This document shows positions 34,059 to 41,892 of a DNA stretch of 64,000 nt, one piece after another. Source of the DNA: Streptomyces fulvoviolaceus (GTDB taxonomy: Bacteria; Actinomycetota; Actinomycetes; Streptomycetales; Streptomycetaceae); contig NZ_JOEY01000007.1 of the NCBI RefSeq assembly GCF_000718165.1, positions 248,001 through 312,000 of the forward strand, read 5' to 3'. Within the stretch, counting starts at the first letter, position 1. Each line of letters opens with the position of its first letter. A model generated the notes under the pieces. It ran no database searches, was not told the origin of the DNA, and was given only the letters and a program-made list of their open reading frames with translations. A program made the position numbers and the translations under genes.

Positions 34059-34910
34059 ATGGGTGACGTACTGGCCGGATTTCATGCCGCCTGGGAGTTC
34101 GAGTCCGACTCCGTGCTCATCCGCTACGAACGGGGGATTCGAACACCTAAGCTCTTTCAGGCGCTGGGGGAACGGCGTATCCCCCTGGAGGCGCTCTGCG
34201 GAGTGACGCTGACGCCCGGCAGGCGCGGCACCGTGGTGCTGCGCGCCGAGCCGCGTCCGGGTGCCGATCCCCTGATGGAAGCGGCGGCGGGGCAGCTCAA
34301 GGAAGGGTGCGATCCCTATCGGCTGGTGCTGCCGGCCGACAAGGAGACGCTCGCCGAGTACTACGCCGACGAGTTGCGTGCGCAGCTGAAGGGCGACGAC
34401 GGCGAGCCGGCCGAGCGTTTTCTGGTGCCGGCCCCTGAAGTGCCCCTGCAGTTCAAGGCGTACGACGGGAAGGCGTCCTTCGACGGGAAGACCGTGCACT
34501 TCCGGTGGTTCTGGACCGGGGCGTCGTCGGCGAAGTGGAAGGCCGGGGACCAGAGTTTCGCCGTGTCCGAACTGGGCGGCGTGGAGTGGCGGTCGCCGGA
34601 GGTGTTCGAAGGGCATCTGCGGCTGTTGCGGCGCGATGTGGGTGAGCAGCCGGTGCAGGCCGATCAGGATCCGGCGGCGGTGGTGTTCGGGCTGGGGTAC
34701 GGGCCGGTGCATGAGTCGTTGCCGTTCGCCGCGGCGGTTCTGGCCGCTGTACGCGAGCGAGGGCCGGTCGCGGCGGTCCCGGCCGCGCCGCGCCGGGACC
34801 CCGCGGATATCGCCGAGCGGATTCGCCATCTTGGGGAGCTGCATCAGGCCGGGTTGGTCACTGATGAGGAGTTCTCCGTGAAGAAGGCGGAGTTGCTGGC
34901 GGAGCTCTAG
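34059..34910 (+). CDS. DUF4429 and SHOCT domain protein
   Basis: 283 residues. Two DUF4429 units (about 8-95 and 120-225) are related to each other: FHAAWEFESDSVLIRYERG...PLEALCGVTL and FKAYDGKASFDGKTVHFRWFW...VSELGGVEW, a PH-like beta-sandwich. The last 30 residues, IAERIRHLGELHQAGLVTDEEFSVKKAELLAEL, are a SHOCT motif, a short helical oligomerisation domain. Such proteins are cytoplasmic and of unknown function, probably binding membranes or partners through the PH-like part. It is likely leaderless. It ends one base before the stop codon of the convergent aldo/keto reductase. Confidence 0.85.
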   Translation: MGDVLAGFHAAWEFESDSVLIRYERGIRTPKLFQALGERRIPLEALCGVTLTPGRRGTVVLRAEPRPGADPLMEAAAGQLKEGCDPYRLVLPADKETLAEYYADELRAQLKGDDGEPAERFLVPAPEVPLQFKAYDGKASFDGKTVHFRWFWTGASSAKWKAGDQSFAVSELGGVEWRSPEVFEGHLRLLRRDVGEQPVQADQDPAAVVFGLGYGPVHESLPFAAAVLAAVRERGPVAAVPAAPRRDPADIAERIRHLGELHQAGLVTDEEFSVKKAELLAEL

Positions 34911-35927
34911 TTACTCCCTGCCTGCAGAGGTGAACGTCATGTCCGAGTAGCGGTCTCCTGCCACCCTGCCCGCGATCGGCTCCAGGAGCTCCAGTTCCTC
35001 CTTGCTGAGCTCGATCCTCGTCGCCGCAGCGTTCTCCTCCACCCGGCTCGGCTTGCGGGTACCCGGGATCGGGATCACCGGGAGGGCGTGGACGGCCGCC
35101 TGCTGCTGGACCCAGGCCAGGGCGATCTGGCCGGTCGAGGCGTTGTGGGTCTTGGCGATCGTGCGGATCGGGTCCAGGAGGGCGACGTTCGCGTCCGCGT
35201 TCTCGCCGGTGAAGCGGGGCTGCTGGCGGCGGAAGTCGTCGGAGGTGAGGTCCTTGTCGGCGTTGGCGAAGGAGCCGGTGAGGAAGCCGCGGCCGAGCGG
35301 GGAGTACGGCACGAGGGCCACGCCCAGTTCGCGGGCCGCCGGGACGACCTGCGCCTCGATGTCCCGGCTGAAGAGCGACCACTCCGACTGCACGGCGGCG
35401 ATGGGGTGCAGGGCGTGCGCCGTACGCAGCTCGGCGGCCGTGACCTCGCTCAGGCCCAGGTGCTTGACCTTGCCCTCGCGCACCAGATCGGCCATGACGC
35501 CGACCGACTCCTCGATCGGTACGTTCACATCGCGCCGGTGCATGTAGTAGAGGTCGATGACATCGACGTCCAGGCGCTTCAGGCTCGCCTCGACGGCCTG
35601 CCGGATGTAGGGCGGGTCGTTGCGGATGATCCGCCGGCTCGGGTCGTCCGCCGGGATCGCCAGGGCGAACTTGGTGGCGATCACGAGTTCGTCGCGGTGC
35701 GCCTTGAAGAACGGGGAGAGGAACTTCTCGTTCTCCCCCGCGCCGTACGCGTCCGCCGTGTCGTACAGCGTGACGCCGAGCTCCAGCGCCCGCTCCAGGG
35801 TGGCCCGCGACTCCTTCGCGTCCGAGGGGCCGTACGCGAAGCTCATGCCCATGCAGCCGAGGCCCTGCACACCGACCTCGGGGCCCGTGTCGCCCAGCCG
35901 TGCGGTGGCGATCCTGCTGTCGGTCAT
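34911..35927 (-). CDS. Aldo/keto reductase
   Basis: 338 residues. It is a TIM barrel with GLGCMGMSFAYG (23-34), LYDTADAYGAGENEKFLSPF (catalytic Asp and Tyr at about 55-60), VIATKFA (catalytic Lys), IDLYYMHRRD (catalytic His) and late NADPH motifs VIPIPGTRKPSRVEENAAA. It belongs to the AKR subgroup of YghZ/YdhF-type soluble reductases and would reduce aldehydes or ketones with NADPH. Its ATG overlaps the end of the MerR regulator gene by four bases, so the two form an operon with the regulator first. A MerR palindrome upstream implies shared, inducible control. Confidence 0.93.
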   Translation of the reverse strand: MTDSRIATARLGDTGPEVGVQGLGCMGMSFAYGPSDAKESRATLERALELGVTLYDTADAYGAGENEKFLSPFFKAHRDELVIATKFALAIPADDPSRRIIRNDPPYIRQAVEASLKRLDVDVIDLYYMHRRDVNVPIEESVGVMADLVREGKVKHLGLSEVTAAELRTAHALHPIAAVQSEWSLFSRDIEAQVVPAARELGVALVPYSPLGRGFLTGSFANADKDLTSDDFRRQQPRFTGENADANVALLDPIRTIAKTHNASTGQIALAWVQQQAAVHALPVIPIPGTRKPSRVEENAAATRIELSKEELELLEPIAGRVAGDRYSDMTFTSAGRE

Positions 35928-36397
35928 CCGGCCTTCTCCGTTTCGTATGCGTGACCGGCGTCGGCGTAGAAGCTGATCTTCCGGTCGAGTACGGCGAGCG
36001 TGTCCTGGAGTTCCGCGATCCGGGACAGGACGTCCCGGCGGGTCGCCTCCAGGAGTTCGTGGCGCTCGCCGAATGTGTGGTCTCCCTCGCGGACCAGTTC
36101 CGCGTACCGCACCATGCCGGCGACCGGCATGCCGGTGAGCCGGAGCTTGCCGACGAGGTCGAGCCAGTCGAGGTCGCGGTTGCTGTAGCGGCGCTGGCCG
36201 GTGTGCGAGCGGTCGATGTGCGGCATCAGCCCGATGCGCTCGTACCAGCGCAGGGTGTGCGCGGTCAGGCCGGTGAAGGCGACGACCTCGCTGATCGTGT
36301 AGCTGTCCTGGCCTTCCGGGCGCCTGTGGGGGTGCGGCGGGGCGCCGCAGCTGTCGGTCCTGGTACCCGTGGTCTCCATCACCGTCATGAGCTCCAC
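35924..36397 (-). CDS. MerR family transcriptional regulator
   Basis: 157 residues. After a variable N-terminus (a closer start at an internal ATG is possible), YTISEVVAFTGLTAHTLRWYERIGLMPHIDRSHTGQRRYSNRDLDWLDLVGKLRLTGMPVAGMVRYAEL is a standard MerR winged helix-turn-helix, followed by a dimerisation coil (TRRDVLSRIAELQDTLAVLDRKISFY). It lacks C-terminal Cys sensors, so it is not a metal or SoxR type; small-molecule sensing is likely. It is translationally coupled to the aldo/keto reductase. An 18-base perfect palindrome lies nine bases upstream of its start. Confidence 0.93.
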   Translation of the reverse strand: MELMTVMETTGTRTDSCGAPPHPHRRPEGQDSYTISEVVAFTGLTAHTLRWYERIGLMPHIDRSHTGQRRYSNRDLDWLDLVGKLRLTGMPVAGMVRYAELVREGDHTFGERHELLEATRRDVLSRIAELQDTLAVLDRKISFYADAGHAYETEKAG

Positions 36398-36405
36398 GCT
36401 ATGGC

Positions 36406-36423
36406 CTTGGAGTGCACTCCAAG
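36406..36423. promoter_or_regulatory. MerR operator palindrome
   Basis: CTTGGAGTGCACTCCAAG is a perfect 18-base dyad just before the merR-type gene. On the minus strand it begins with TTGGAG, a -35-like hexamer, so the operator would lie in the promoter spacer, the hallmark of MerR activation by DNA untwisting. The same sequence is the known consensus for redox and aldehyde-type MerR proteins next to AKR or oxidoreductase genes. Confidence 0.8.
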
Positions 36424-36478
36424 CAAGCGGTACAGGTAAGAAATCAACCCGATGTCACAGGGGCCCTGGGCGACGAAT

Positions 36479-36484
36479 TAGGCT
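36479..36484 (+). promoter_or_regulatory. -10 element for leaderless serine hydrolase gene
   Basis: TAGGCT ends seven bases before the ATG at 36492. No ribosome site is present. Confidence 0.45.
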
Positions 36485-36491
36485 CGTCGGC

Positions 36492-37313
36492 ATGTCCTTG
36501 CAGAGCCTCGCACTGATCGAGAACTGGCCGGTTCCCACCGCTGCGGCGGGTGTGGTGCGGGCCGACGGGACCGTCCTCGGGAACCATGGTCCGGTTGGGC
36601 GGCGGTTCGCGCTCGCCTCCGTCACCAAGCCGCTCGCCGCGTACGCCGCGCTCGTCGCGTACGAGGAGGGGGCGATCGAACTCGACGAGCCGGCCGGGCC
36701 CGCCGGGGCGACGGTACGTCATCTGCTCGCGCACACCTCGGGGCTGGCCTTCGACGAGCACCGGGTGACCTCCCCTCCCGGGGAGCGGCGGTTGTACTCC
36801 AACGCCGGGTTCGAGCAGCTCGGGGATCACATCGCGAAGGCCACGGACATTCCGTTCGGGGAGTATCTGCGGCAGGCGGTGCTGGAGCCGCTGGGGATGG
36901 CCTCGACCTCGCTGGAGGGCTCTCCCGCGAAGGACGGGGTGTCTTCCGTGGAAGACCTCCTGCGGTTCGCGGCGGAGGTGCAGGCGCCGCGGCTGCTGGA
37001 TCCTCGTACGGTCGCTGAGGCGATGACCGTGCAGTATCCGGGGACGAAGGGGGTGCTGCCGGGGTACGGGCACCAGAACCCGAACGACTGGGGGCTGGGC
37101 TTCGAGATCCGGGATTCCAAGTCGCCGCACTGGACGGGGTCTTCGTCCTCGCCGCGTGCCTTCGGGCACTTCGGGCAGTCCGGTACGTTTCTGTGGATCG
37201 ACCCGGTTGCGGGGGTGGCGTGCGTGGCGCTGACGGATCGGGCGTTCGGGGCGTGGGCGGTTGAGGTGTGGCCGGTGTTCACGGATACGGTGCTGGCGGA
37301 GGTGCGGGGCTGA
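36492..37313 (+). CDS. Serine hydrolase, class C beta-lactamase-like
   Basis: 273 residues. FALASVTKPLAAYA (about 40-53) has S-V-T-K, the S-x-x-K motif whose Ser is the nucleophile; RRLYSNAGFEQLGDHI has Y-S-N; and FGHFGQSGTFLWID has H-F-G in place of K-T-G, as in esterases and D-aminopeptidases. No signal peptide is seen, so it is a cytoplasmic family VIII-type esterase or peptidase rather than a secreted beta-lactamase. Short length compared with AmpC (no extra loops). Start supported by the leaderless -10 element. It runs into the repeat at 37328. Confidence 0.87.
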   Translation: MSLQSLALIENWPVPTAAAGVVRADGTVLGNHGPVGRRFALASVTKPLAAYAALVAYEEGAIELDEPAGPAGATVRHLLAHTSGLAFDEHRVTSPPGERRLYSNAGFEQLGDHIAKATDIPFGEYLRQAVLEPLGMASTSLEGSPAKDGVSSVEDLLRFAAEVQAPRLLDPRTVAEAMTVQYPGTKGVLPGYGHQNPNDWGLGFEIRDSKSPHWTGSSSSPRAFGHFGQSGTFLWIDPVAGVACVALTDRAFGAWAVEVWPVFTDTVLAEVRG

Positions 37314-37327
37314 GGTCGGGCTTTTCT

Positions 37328-37525
37328 CGCCCCCGCCGCCCCTACCCGTCCCATCCTTCTGGGGCTCCGCCCCAGACCCCGCTCCTCAAACGCCGGAGGG
37401 GCTGGATTTTGCCGGCCGGGGCTTGGTCTTTTCAGCCCGTCCGGCGTTTGAGGACGAGGCCCCTTCAGGGCCGAAAAGGGGGGTCTGGGGGCGCAGCCCC
37501 CAGGGACGGGAATGGGAAGGGGCGG
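37328..37525. repeat. Palindromic dispersed repeat, family A (right end truncated)
   Basis: It begins like the copy at 51899, with CGCCCCCGCCGCCCCTACCC, has the same internal stems (TCCTCAAACGCCGG with its complement, GGGGCT/AGCCCC, GGGGGCGCAGCCCCC) and ends in a worn version of the complementary end (GGACGGGAATGGGAAGGGGC, 37504 on). It fills the gap between the serine hydrolase and the pirin gene, and 46 codons of the pirin gene lie within it. The family is widespread in Streptomyces intergenic regions (general knowledge). Confidence 0.82.
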
Positions 37526-38120
37526 CCTTCGCGTCCGTGATGCGCGCCGCGTCCCCCGGGCCCAACCGGGCTTCCTCCAGGCGCACTTCGCCACGGACGA
37601 CGTGGACGTAGACGTATCCTCCGTCCGGCACCGCCGTCCGCTCCCCCGGCCCCAGGCGACGTACGTGCAGCATCGCACCCGCCTCCGGGATCGCGTACGG
37701 CGTCGAGTCGGCGATGCCGTGGACGATCTCGTAGGAGGGTTCGCCACCCGGGTGCAACGGCGCCAGCCAGGTCTGTACGAAGGTCAGGGGGAGCGAGCCG
37801 CCGTTGCGCTCCACGTGCCGTACGCCCGCCGCCGCGCTCAGGCGCTGCACGTCCCCGGGGCGCACCACCGTCTCGTGGCCCGTGGAGTCGCGGTGGGTCA
37901 GCTCGCCCTCCACCACCCAGGTCACGATCTCCGTGTGGCTGTGCGGGTGTTCGTCGAAGCCCGCGCCGGGGGCGAGCCACTCCTCGTTGCAGGCGATCAG
38001 CGCGCCGAAGCGCAGGTTGTCGGGGTCGTAGTGCGGGCCGAAGGAGAAGGCGTGCCACGACTCGATTCCGGCGGAGGCGTCGCCGCCCGGGTAGCGCTCC
38101 GTCGCGCGCCGTACGTCCAT
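37386..38120 (-). CDS. Pirin family protein with repeat-derived C-terminal tail
   Basis: 244 residues from the ATG at 38120 (MDVRRATERYPGG). The pirin cupin is clear: SWHAFSFGPHYDPDNLRFGALIACNEEWLAPGAGFDEHPHSHTEIVTWVVEGELTHRDSTGHETVVRPGDVQRLSAAAGVRHVERN, with the metal ligands H-x-H (HPHSH region), Glu and His. Pirins are iron-binding nuclear/cytoplasmic cofactors or quercetinases in bacteria; here it may act on quercetin-like flavonoids or regulate metabolism. The family normally ends near residue 195-200. From about residue 199 the coding sequence is the dispersed repeat 37328-37525, adding 46 residues (RPWGLRPQTPLFGPEGA...). The natural stop is lost or lies upstream, and codon use follows the repeat. 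Confidence 0.86.
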   Translation of the reverse strand: MDVRRATERYPGGDASAGIESWHAFSFGPHYDPDNLRFGALIACNEEWLAPGAGFDEHPHSHTEIVTWVVEGELTHRDSTGHETVVRPGDVQRLSAAAGVRHVERNGGSLPLTFVQTWLAPLHPGGEPSYEIVHGIADSTPYAIPEAGAMLHVRRLGPGERTAVPDGGYVYVHVVRGEVRLEEARLGPGDAARITDAKAAPSHSRPWGLRPQTPLFGPEGASSSNAGRAEKTKPRPAKSSPSGV

Positions 38121-38194
38121 CACGGGCACCACCGTAGCCCTCACTCGGCACCCGGCGGCGCGCACTCACGTCCGGATAAGGCAGTCTTGTCCAC

Positions 38195-39400
38195 GTGCCC
38201 GAATCCGAAGCCCGCAGGGGCAACCCCGCAGCGCCCGACGTCCACCCGCACGCGGCGACCCTGAAGAGGCTGGAGAAGTCGTCCGGCTCTCTCGCCGCGC
38301 AGGCCATCACGCGCATGGACGAGACACTGCCGTGGTACCGGGCCATGCCACCGGAGAACCGTTCCTGGATCGGGCTCGTCGCCCAGGCCGGTATCGCCGC
38401 CTTTACTGAGTGGTTCCGGCATCCTGACGCGCCTCAGGCCATCTCCACCGATGTCTTCGGGACCGCTCCCCGCGAGCTGACCCGGGCCATCACACTGCGG
38501 CAGACCGTCGAGATGGTGCGCACCACCATCGAGGTCATGGAGAGCGCGATCGACGAGGTCGCGGCCCCCGGGGACGAGAACATCCTGCGCGAGGCGCTGC
38601 TCGTCTACGCCCGTGAGATCGCCTTCGCCACCGCTCAGGTCTACGCACAGGCCGCCGAGGCACGCGGCGCCTGGGACGCGCGGCTGGAGTCGCTGGTCGT
38701 CAACGCCGTCCTGAGCGGGGAGGCCGACGAGGGTGCGGTCAGCAGGGCCGCGGCCCTCGGGTGGAACTCTCCCGAGCATGTGTGCGTCGTGTTGGGCACC
38801 GCGCCCGACGGTGACAGCGAGCTGACCGTCGAGGCCATCCGGCGGGCCGCCCGGCACGCCAAGCTGCAGGTCCTCACCGGCGTGCTCGGAACCCGGCTCG
38901 TCGTGATCGCGGGTGGCAGCGACAACCCGCTGGCCGTGGCCAAGTCGCTGATCGGGCCGTACGCGGCCGGGCCCGTGGTCGCCGGTCCCGTCGTACCCGA
39001 TCTGCTCGCCGCCACCCGGTCCGCGCAGGCCGCGGCCGCCGGGCTCAAGGCGTGTTCCGCCTGGCAGGACGCCCCGCGGCCGGTGCTGGCGGACGATCTG
39101 CTTCCGGAGCGCGCGATGGCCGGGGATCCGAGTGCGCGCGAGCAGTTGGTGGAGGAGATCTACAGACCGCTGGAGGAGGCCGGGTCCGCCCTCCTGGAGA
39201 CGCTCTCCGTCTATCTCGAACAGGCGAGCAGTCTGGAGGGGGCGGCGCGGATGCTGTTCGTCCATCCCAACACCGTGCGCTACCGGCTTCGACGTGTGAC
39301 TGACGTCACCGGCTGGTCGCCTTCGGATGTGCGTTCGGCGTTCACGTTGCGGATCGCGCTGATCCTGGGGCGTCTGGCCGACGGAGATCTCCAACCCTAG
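38195..39400 (+). CDS. fasR: FasR-like PucR-family transcriptional activator of fatty acid synthesis
   Basis: 401 residues, GTG start. Position directly before fabD and the protein features match FasR, shown in S. coelicolor to bind the fabD promoter and activate fabDHPF. A central GGDEF-like/PucR region (about 150-260) precedes the C-terminal PucR helix-turn-helix: LSVYLEQASSLEGAARMLFVHPNTVRYRLRRVTDVTGWSPSDVRSAFTLRIALILGRL (about 335-395), where FVHPNTVRYRLRRV is the recognition helix. No signal peptide. The gene ends 84 bases before fabD; the inverted repeat at 39403-39423 is the likely operator, so autoregulation and fab control are linked. Confidence 0.92.
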   Translation: MPESEARRGNPAAPDVHPHAATLKRLEKSSGSLAAQAITRMDETLPWYRAMPPENRSWIGLVAQAGIAAFTEWFRHPDAPQAISTDVFGTAPRELTRAITLRQTVEMVRTTIEVMESAIDEVAAPGDENILREALLVYAREIAFATAQVYAQAAEARGAWDARLESLVVNAVLSGEADEGAVSRAAALGWNSPEHVCVVLGTAPDGDSELTVEAIRRAARHAKLQVLTGVLGTRLVVIAGGSDNPLAVAKSLIGPYAAGPVVAGPVVPDLLAATRSAQAAAAGLKACSAWQDAPRPVLADDLLPERAMAGDPSAREQLVEEIYRPLEEAGSALLETLSVYLEQASSLEGAARMLFVHPNTVRYRLRRVTDVTGWSPSDVRSAFTLRIALILGRLADGDLQP

Positions 39401-39402
39401 GC

Positions 39403-39423
39403 TTTTGTCGGAGCCCCACAAAA
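39403..39423. promoter_or_regulatory. Candidate FasR operator before fabD
   Basis: TTTTGT (39403-39408) and ACAAAA (39418-39423) flank nine bases. The dyad starts three bases after the fasR stop and about 60 bases before fabD. FasR is known to bind in this interval in S. coelicolor; assigning it to this exact dyad is my inference. Confidence 0.65.
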
Positions 39424-39483
39424 CCCCCTCGTGTTCTTCGTCCCTGTCCCCACGGGCGGCTATGGCCGTCCACAAGAGAGAGT

Positions 39484-40404
39484 GTGAGAGTGCTCGTACT
39501 CGTCGCTCCCGGCCAGGGCGCCCAGACGCCCGGCTTCCTGACTCCCTGGCTCGAACTCCCCGGTGCCGCCGCCCGCGTCGCCGCGTGGTCGGACGCCATC
39601 GGCCTGGACCTCGCCCACTACGGCACCCAGGCCGACGCGGACGCGATCCGGGACACGGCTGTCGCCCAGCCGCTCCTTGTCGCGGCCGGGATCCTGTCCG
39701 CCGCGGCACTCGGTGACGTTGCGCCGGGCGCCGTCGCCGGCCACAGCGTCGGCGAGATCACCGCCGCCGCCTTCACGGGCGTACTGGACGACACCGCGGC
39801 GCTGACCCTCGTACGCAAGCGGGGTCTGGCCATGGCCGAGGCCGCCGCGATCACCGAGACCGGCATGTCCGCGCTGCTCGGCGGCGACCCCGAGGTGAGC
39901 GTCGCGCACCTGGAGAAGCTCGGGCTGACCCCGGCGAACGTCAACGGCGCCGGTCAGATCGTGGCCGCGGGCACGCTGGAGCAGCTCGCCGTGCTGAACG
40001 AGGACAAGCCCGAGGGCGTCCGCAAGGTCATCCCGCTGAAGGTGGCCGGCGCCTTCCACACGCGCCACATGGCCCCCGCGGTCGACGCGCTGGCGAAGGC
40101 TGCCGCGGACCTGACGCCGGCGGACCCGACGGTCGCCTACGTCTCGAACAAGGACGGCAAGGTCGTGGCCACCGGTGCCGAGGTGCTCGAGCGCCTGGTC
40201 GGCCAGGTCGCCAACCCGGTCCGCTGGGACCTGTGCATGGAGACGTTCAAGGAGCTCGGCGCCACCGCGATCATCGAGGTCTCCCCCGGCGGCACGCTGG
40301 TCGGCCTCGCCAAGCGCGCGCTGCCGGGCGTCAAGACCCTGGCGCTCAAGACCCCCGACGACCTCGACGCTGCTCGCGAGCTCATCGCCGAGCACAGCGC
40401 CTGA
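39484..40404 (+). CDS. fabD: Malonyl-CoA:ACP transacylase
   Basis: 306 residues, GTG start. LVAPGQGAQTPGFLTPWL gives the G-Q-G-x-Q oxyanion loop, AVAGHSVGEITAAAFTGVL has the nucleophilic Ser88 in G-H-S-x-G, RGLAMAEAAA (Arg binding malonyl carboxylate), VNGAGQIVAAG, and GAFHTRHMAPA with catalytic His192. It loads malonyl groups onto acyl carrier protein for fatty acid and, in Streptomyces, also type II polyketide synthesis. First gene of fabD-fabH-acpP-fabF; fabH starts 18 bases later. Confidence 0.98.
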   Translation: MRVLVLVAPGQGAQTPGFLTPWLELPGAAARVAAWSDAIGLDLAHYGTQADADAIRDTAVAQPLLVAAGILSAAALGDVAPGAVAGHSVGEITAAAFTGVLDDTAALTLVRKRGLAMAEAAAITETGMSALLGGDPEVSVAHLEKLGLTPANVNGAGQIVAAGTLEQLAVLNEDKPEGVRKVIPLKVAGAFHTRHMAPAVDALAKAAADLTPADPTVAYVSNKDGKVVATGAEVLERLVGQVANPVRWDLCMETFKELGATAIIEVSPGGTLVGLAKRALPGVKTLALKTPDDLDAARELIAEHSA

Positions 40405-40422
40405 AAAGGAGCCCAGAGAGCA

Positions 40423-41454
40423 ATGTCGAAGATCAAGCCCAGCAAGGGCGCCCCGTACGCGCGCATCCTCGGTGTCGGCGGCTACCGCCCGACCCGGGTT
40501 GTGCCGAACGAGGTGATCCTCGAGACGATCGACTCGTCCGACGAGTGGATCCGCTCACGCTCCGGCATCGAGACCCGGCACTGGGCCTCCCCCGAGGAGA
40601 CCGTCGCCGCGATGTCGATCGAGGCGTCGGGGAAGGCGATCGCCGACGCCGGGATCTCCGCCGAGCAGATCGGCGGCGTGATCGTCTCGACCGTCTCGCA
40701 CTTCAAGCAGACCCCGGCCGTCGCGACCGAGATCGCCGACAAGCTGGGCACGAACAAGGCCGCCGCCTTCGACATCTCGGCCGGCTGCGCGGGCTTCGGC
40801 TACGGCCTGACCCTCGCCAAGGGCATGGTCGTCGAGGGCAGCGCGGAGTACGTCCTCGTCATCGGCGTGGAGCGGCTGTCCGACCTGACCGACCTGGAGG
40901 ACCGCGCGACGGCCTTCCTGTTCGGTGACGGCGCGGGCGCGGTCGTCGTGGGCCCCTCCGAGGAGCCGCACATCGGCCCGACCGTGTGGGGTTCCGAGGG
41001 CGACAAGTCCGAGACGATCAAGCAGACGGTGCCGTGGAACGAGTTCCACGTCGGCGATGTCTCCAAGCTCCCGCTCGACAGCAAGGGCAACGTCAAGTTC
41101 CCTGCGATCACGCAGGAGGGCCAGGCGGTGTTCCGCTGGGCCGTGTTCGAGATGGCGAAGGTCGCCCAGCAGGCGCTGGACGCGGCCGGGATCACCTCGG
41201 ACGACCTGGACGTCTTCATTCCCCACCAGGCCAACGAGCGGATCATCGACTCGATGGTGAAGACGCTCAAGCTGCCGGAGCACGTCACGGTCGCCCGCGA
41301 CGTGCGCACCACCGGCAACACCTCGGCCGCGTCGATTCCGCTCGCCATGGAGCGGCTTCTGGCGACCGGCGAGGCGAAGAGTGGCGACACCGCGCTCGTC
41401 ATCGGCTTCGGGGCGGGTCTCGTCTACGCCGCCACTGTCGTTACCCTCCCCTAG
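40423..41454 (+). CDS. fabH: 3-oxoacyl-ACP synthase III
   Basis: 343 residues. ATG with AAAGGAG upstream. The catalytic triad is clear: Cys122 in DISAGCAGFGYGL, His268 in VFIPHQANERII and Asn299 in TTGNTSAASIP. GVGGYRPTRVVPNEVI and DEWIRSRSGIETRHWA are the CoA-binding and dimer motifs. It starts chain elongation by joining an acyl-CoA primer (isobutyryl-, methylbutyryl- or acetyl-CoA in Streptomyces, giving branched fatty acids) with malonyl-ACP. It lies between fabD and acpP; a 106-base gap to acpP could hold an extra promoter or processing site. Confidence 0.98.
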   Translation: MSKIKPSKGAPYARILGVGGYRPTRVVPNEVILETIDSSDEWIRSRSGIETRHWASPEETVAAMSIEASGKAIADAGISAEQIGGVIVSTVSHFKQTPAVATEIADKLGTNKAAAFDISAGCAGFGYGLTLAKGMVVEGSAEYVLVIGVERLSDLTDLEDRATAFLFGDGAGAVVVGPSEEPHIGPTVWGSEGDKSETIKQTVPWNEFHVGDVSKLPLDSKGNVKFPAITQEGQAVFRWAVFEMAKVAQQALDAAGITSDDLDVFIPHQANERIIDSMVKTLKLPEHVTVARDVRTTGNTSAASIPLAMERLLATGEAKSGDTALVIGFGAGLVYAATVVTLP

Positions 41455-41560
41455 GCACTCCGTGCCGGATCATCATCGGATCCGGTGCGGCTGTACTTAC
41501 CTGCCGCTGCCGCGGCGGGCACTGCCAAACCCTCTGGATCACAACGAAGGAGCGCCCGAA

Positions 41561-41809
41561 ATGGCCGCCACTCAGGAAGAGATCGTCGCCGGTCTCGCCG
41601 ACATCGTGAACGAGATCGCCGGCATCCCGGTTGAGGACGTCCAGCTGGACAAGTCCTTCACCGACGACCTGGACGTCGACTCGCTGTCCATGGTCGAGGT
41701 CGTCGTCGCCGCCGAAGAGCGCTTCGACGTCAAGATCCCGGACGACGACGTCAAGAACCTCAAGACGGTCGGCGACGCGACCACCTACATCCTCAAGCAC
41801 CAGGCCTGA
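41561..41809 (+). CDS. acpP: Acyl carrier protein (fatty acid synthesis)
   Basis: 82 residues, ATG with AAGGAGCG upstream. ACP fold with DLDVDSLSMVEVVVAAEERFDVKIPDDDVKNLKTVGDATTYI; Ser41 in D-S-L is the phosphopantetheine attachment site. Highly acidic. It carries growing acyl chains among FabD, FabH, FabF and the reductases. The abundant protein is helped by its strong ribosome site. Confidence 0.98.
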   Translation: MAATQEEIVAGLADIVNEIAGIPVEDVQLDKSFTDDLDVDSLSMVEVVVAAEERFDVKIPDDDVKNLKTVGDATTYILKHQA

Positions 41810-41892
41810 GCCACTTCTTAGGCCGGATGCATGGCCCCGCCACCCGGCGGTGGCGCCGCTTAATCCTCGGATCCGTTGGAGAAAGAATTCCC

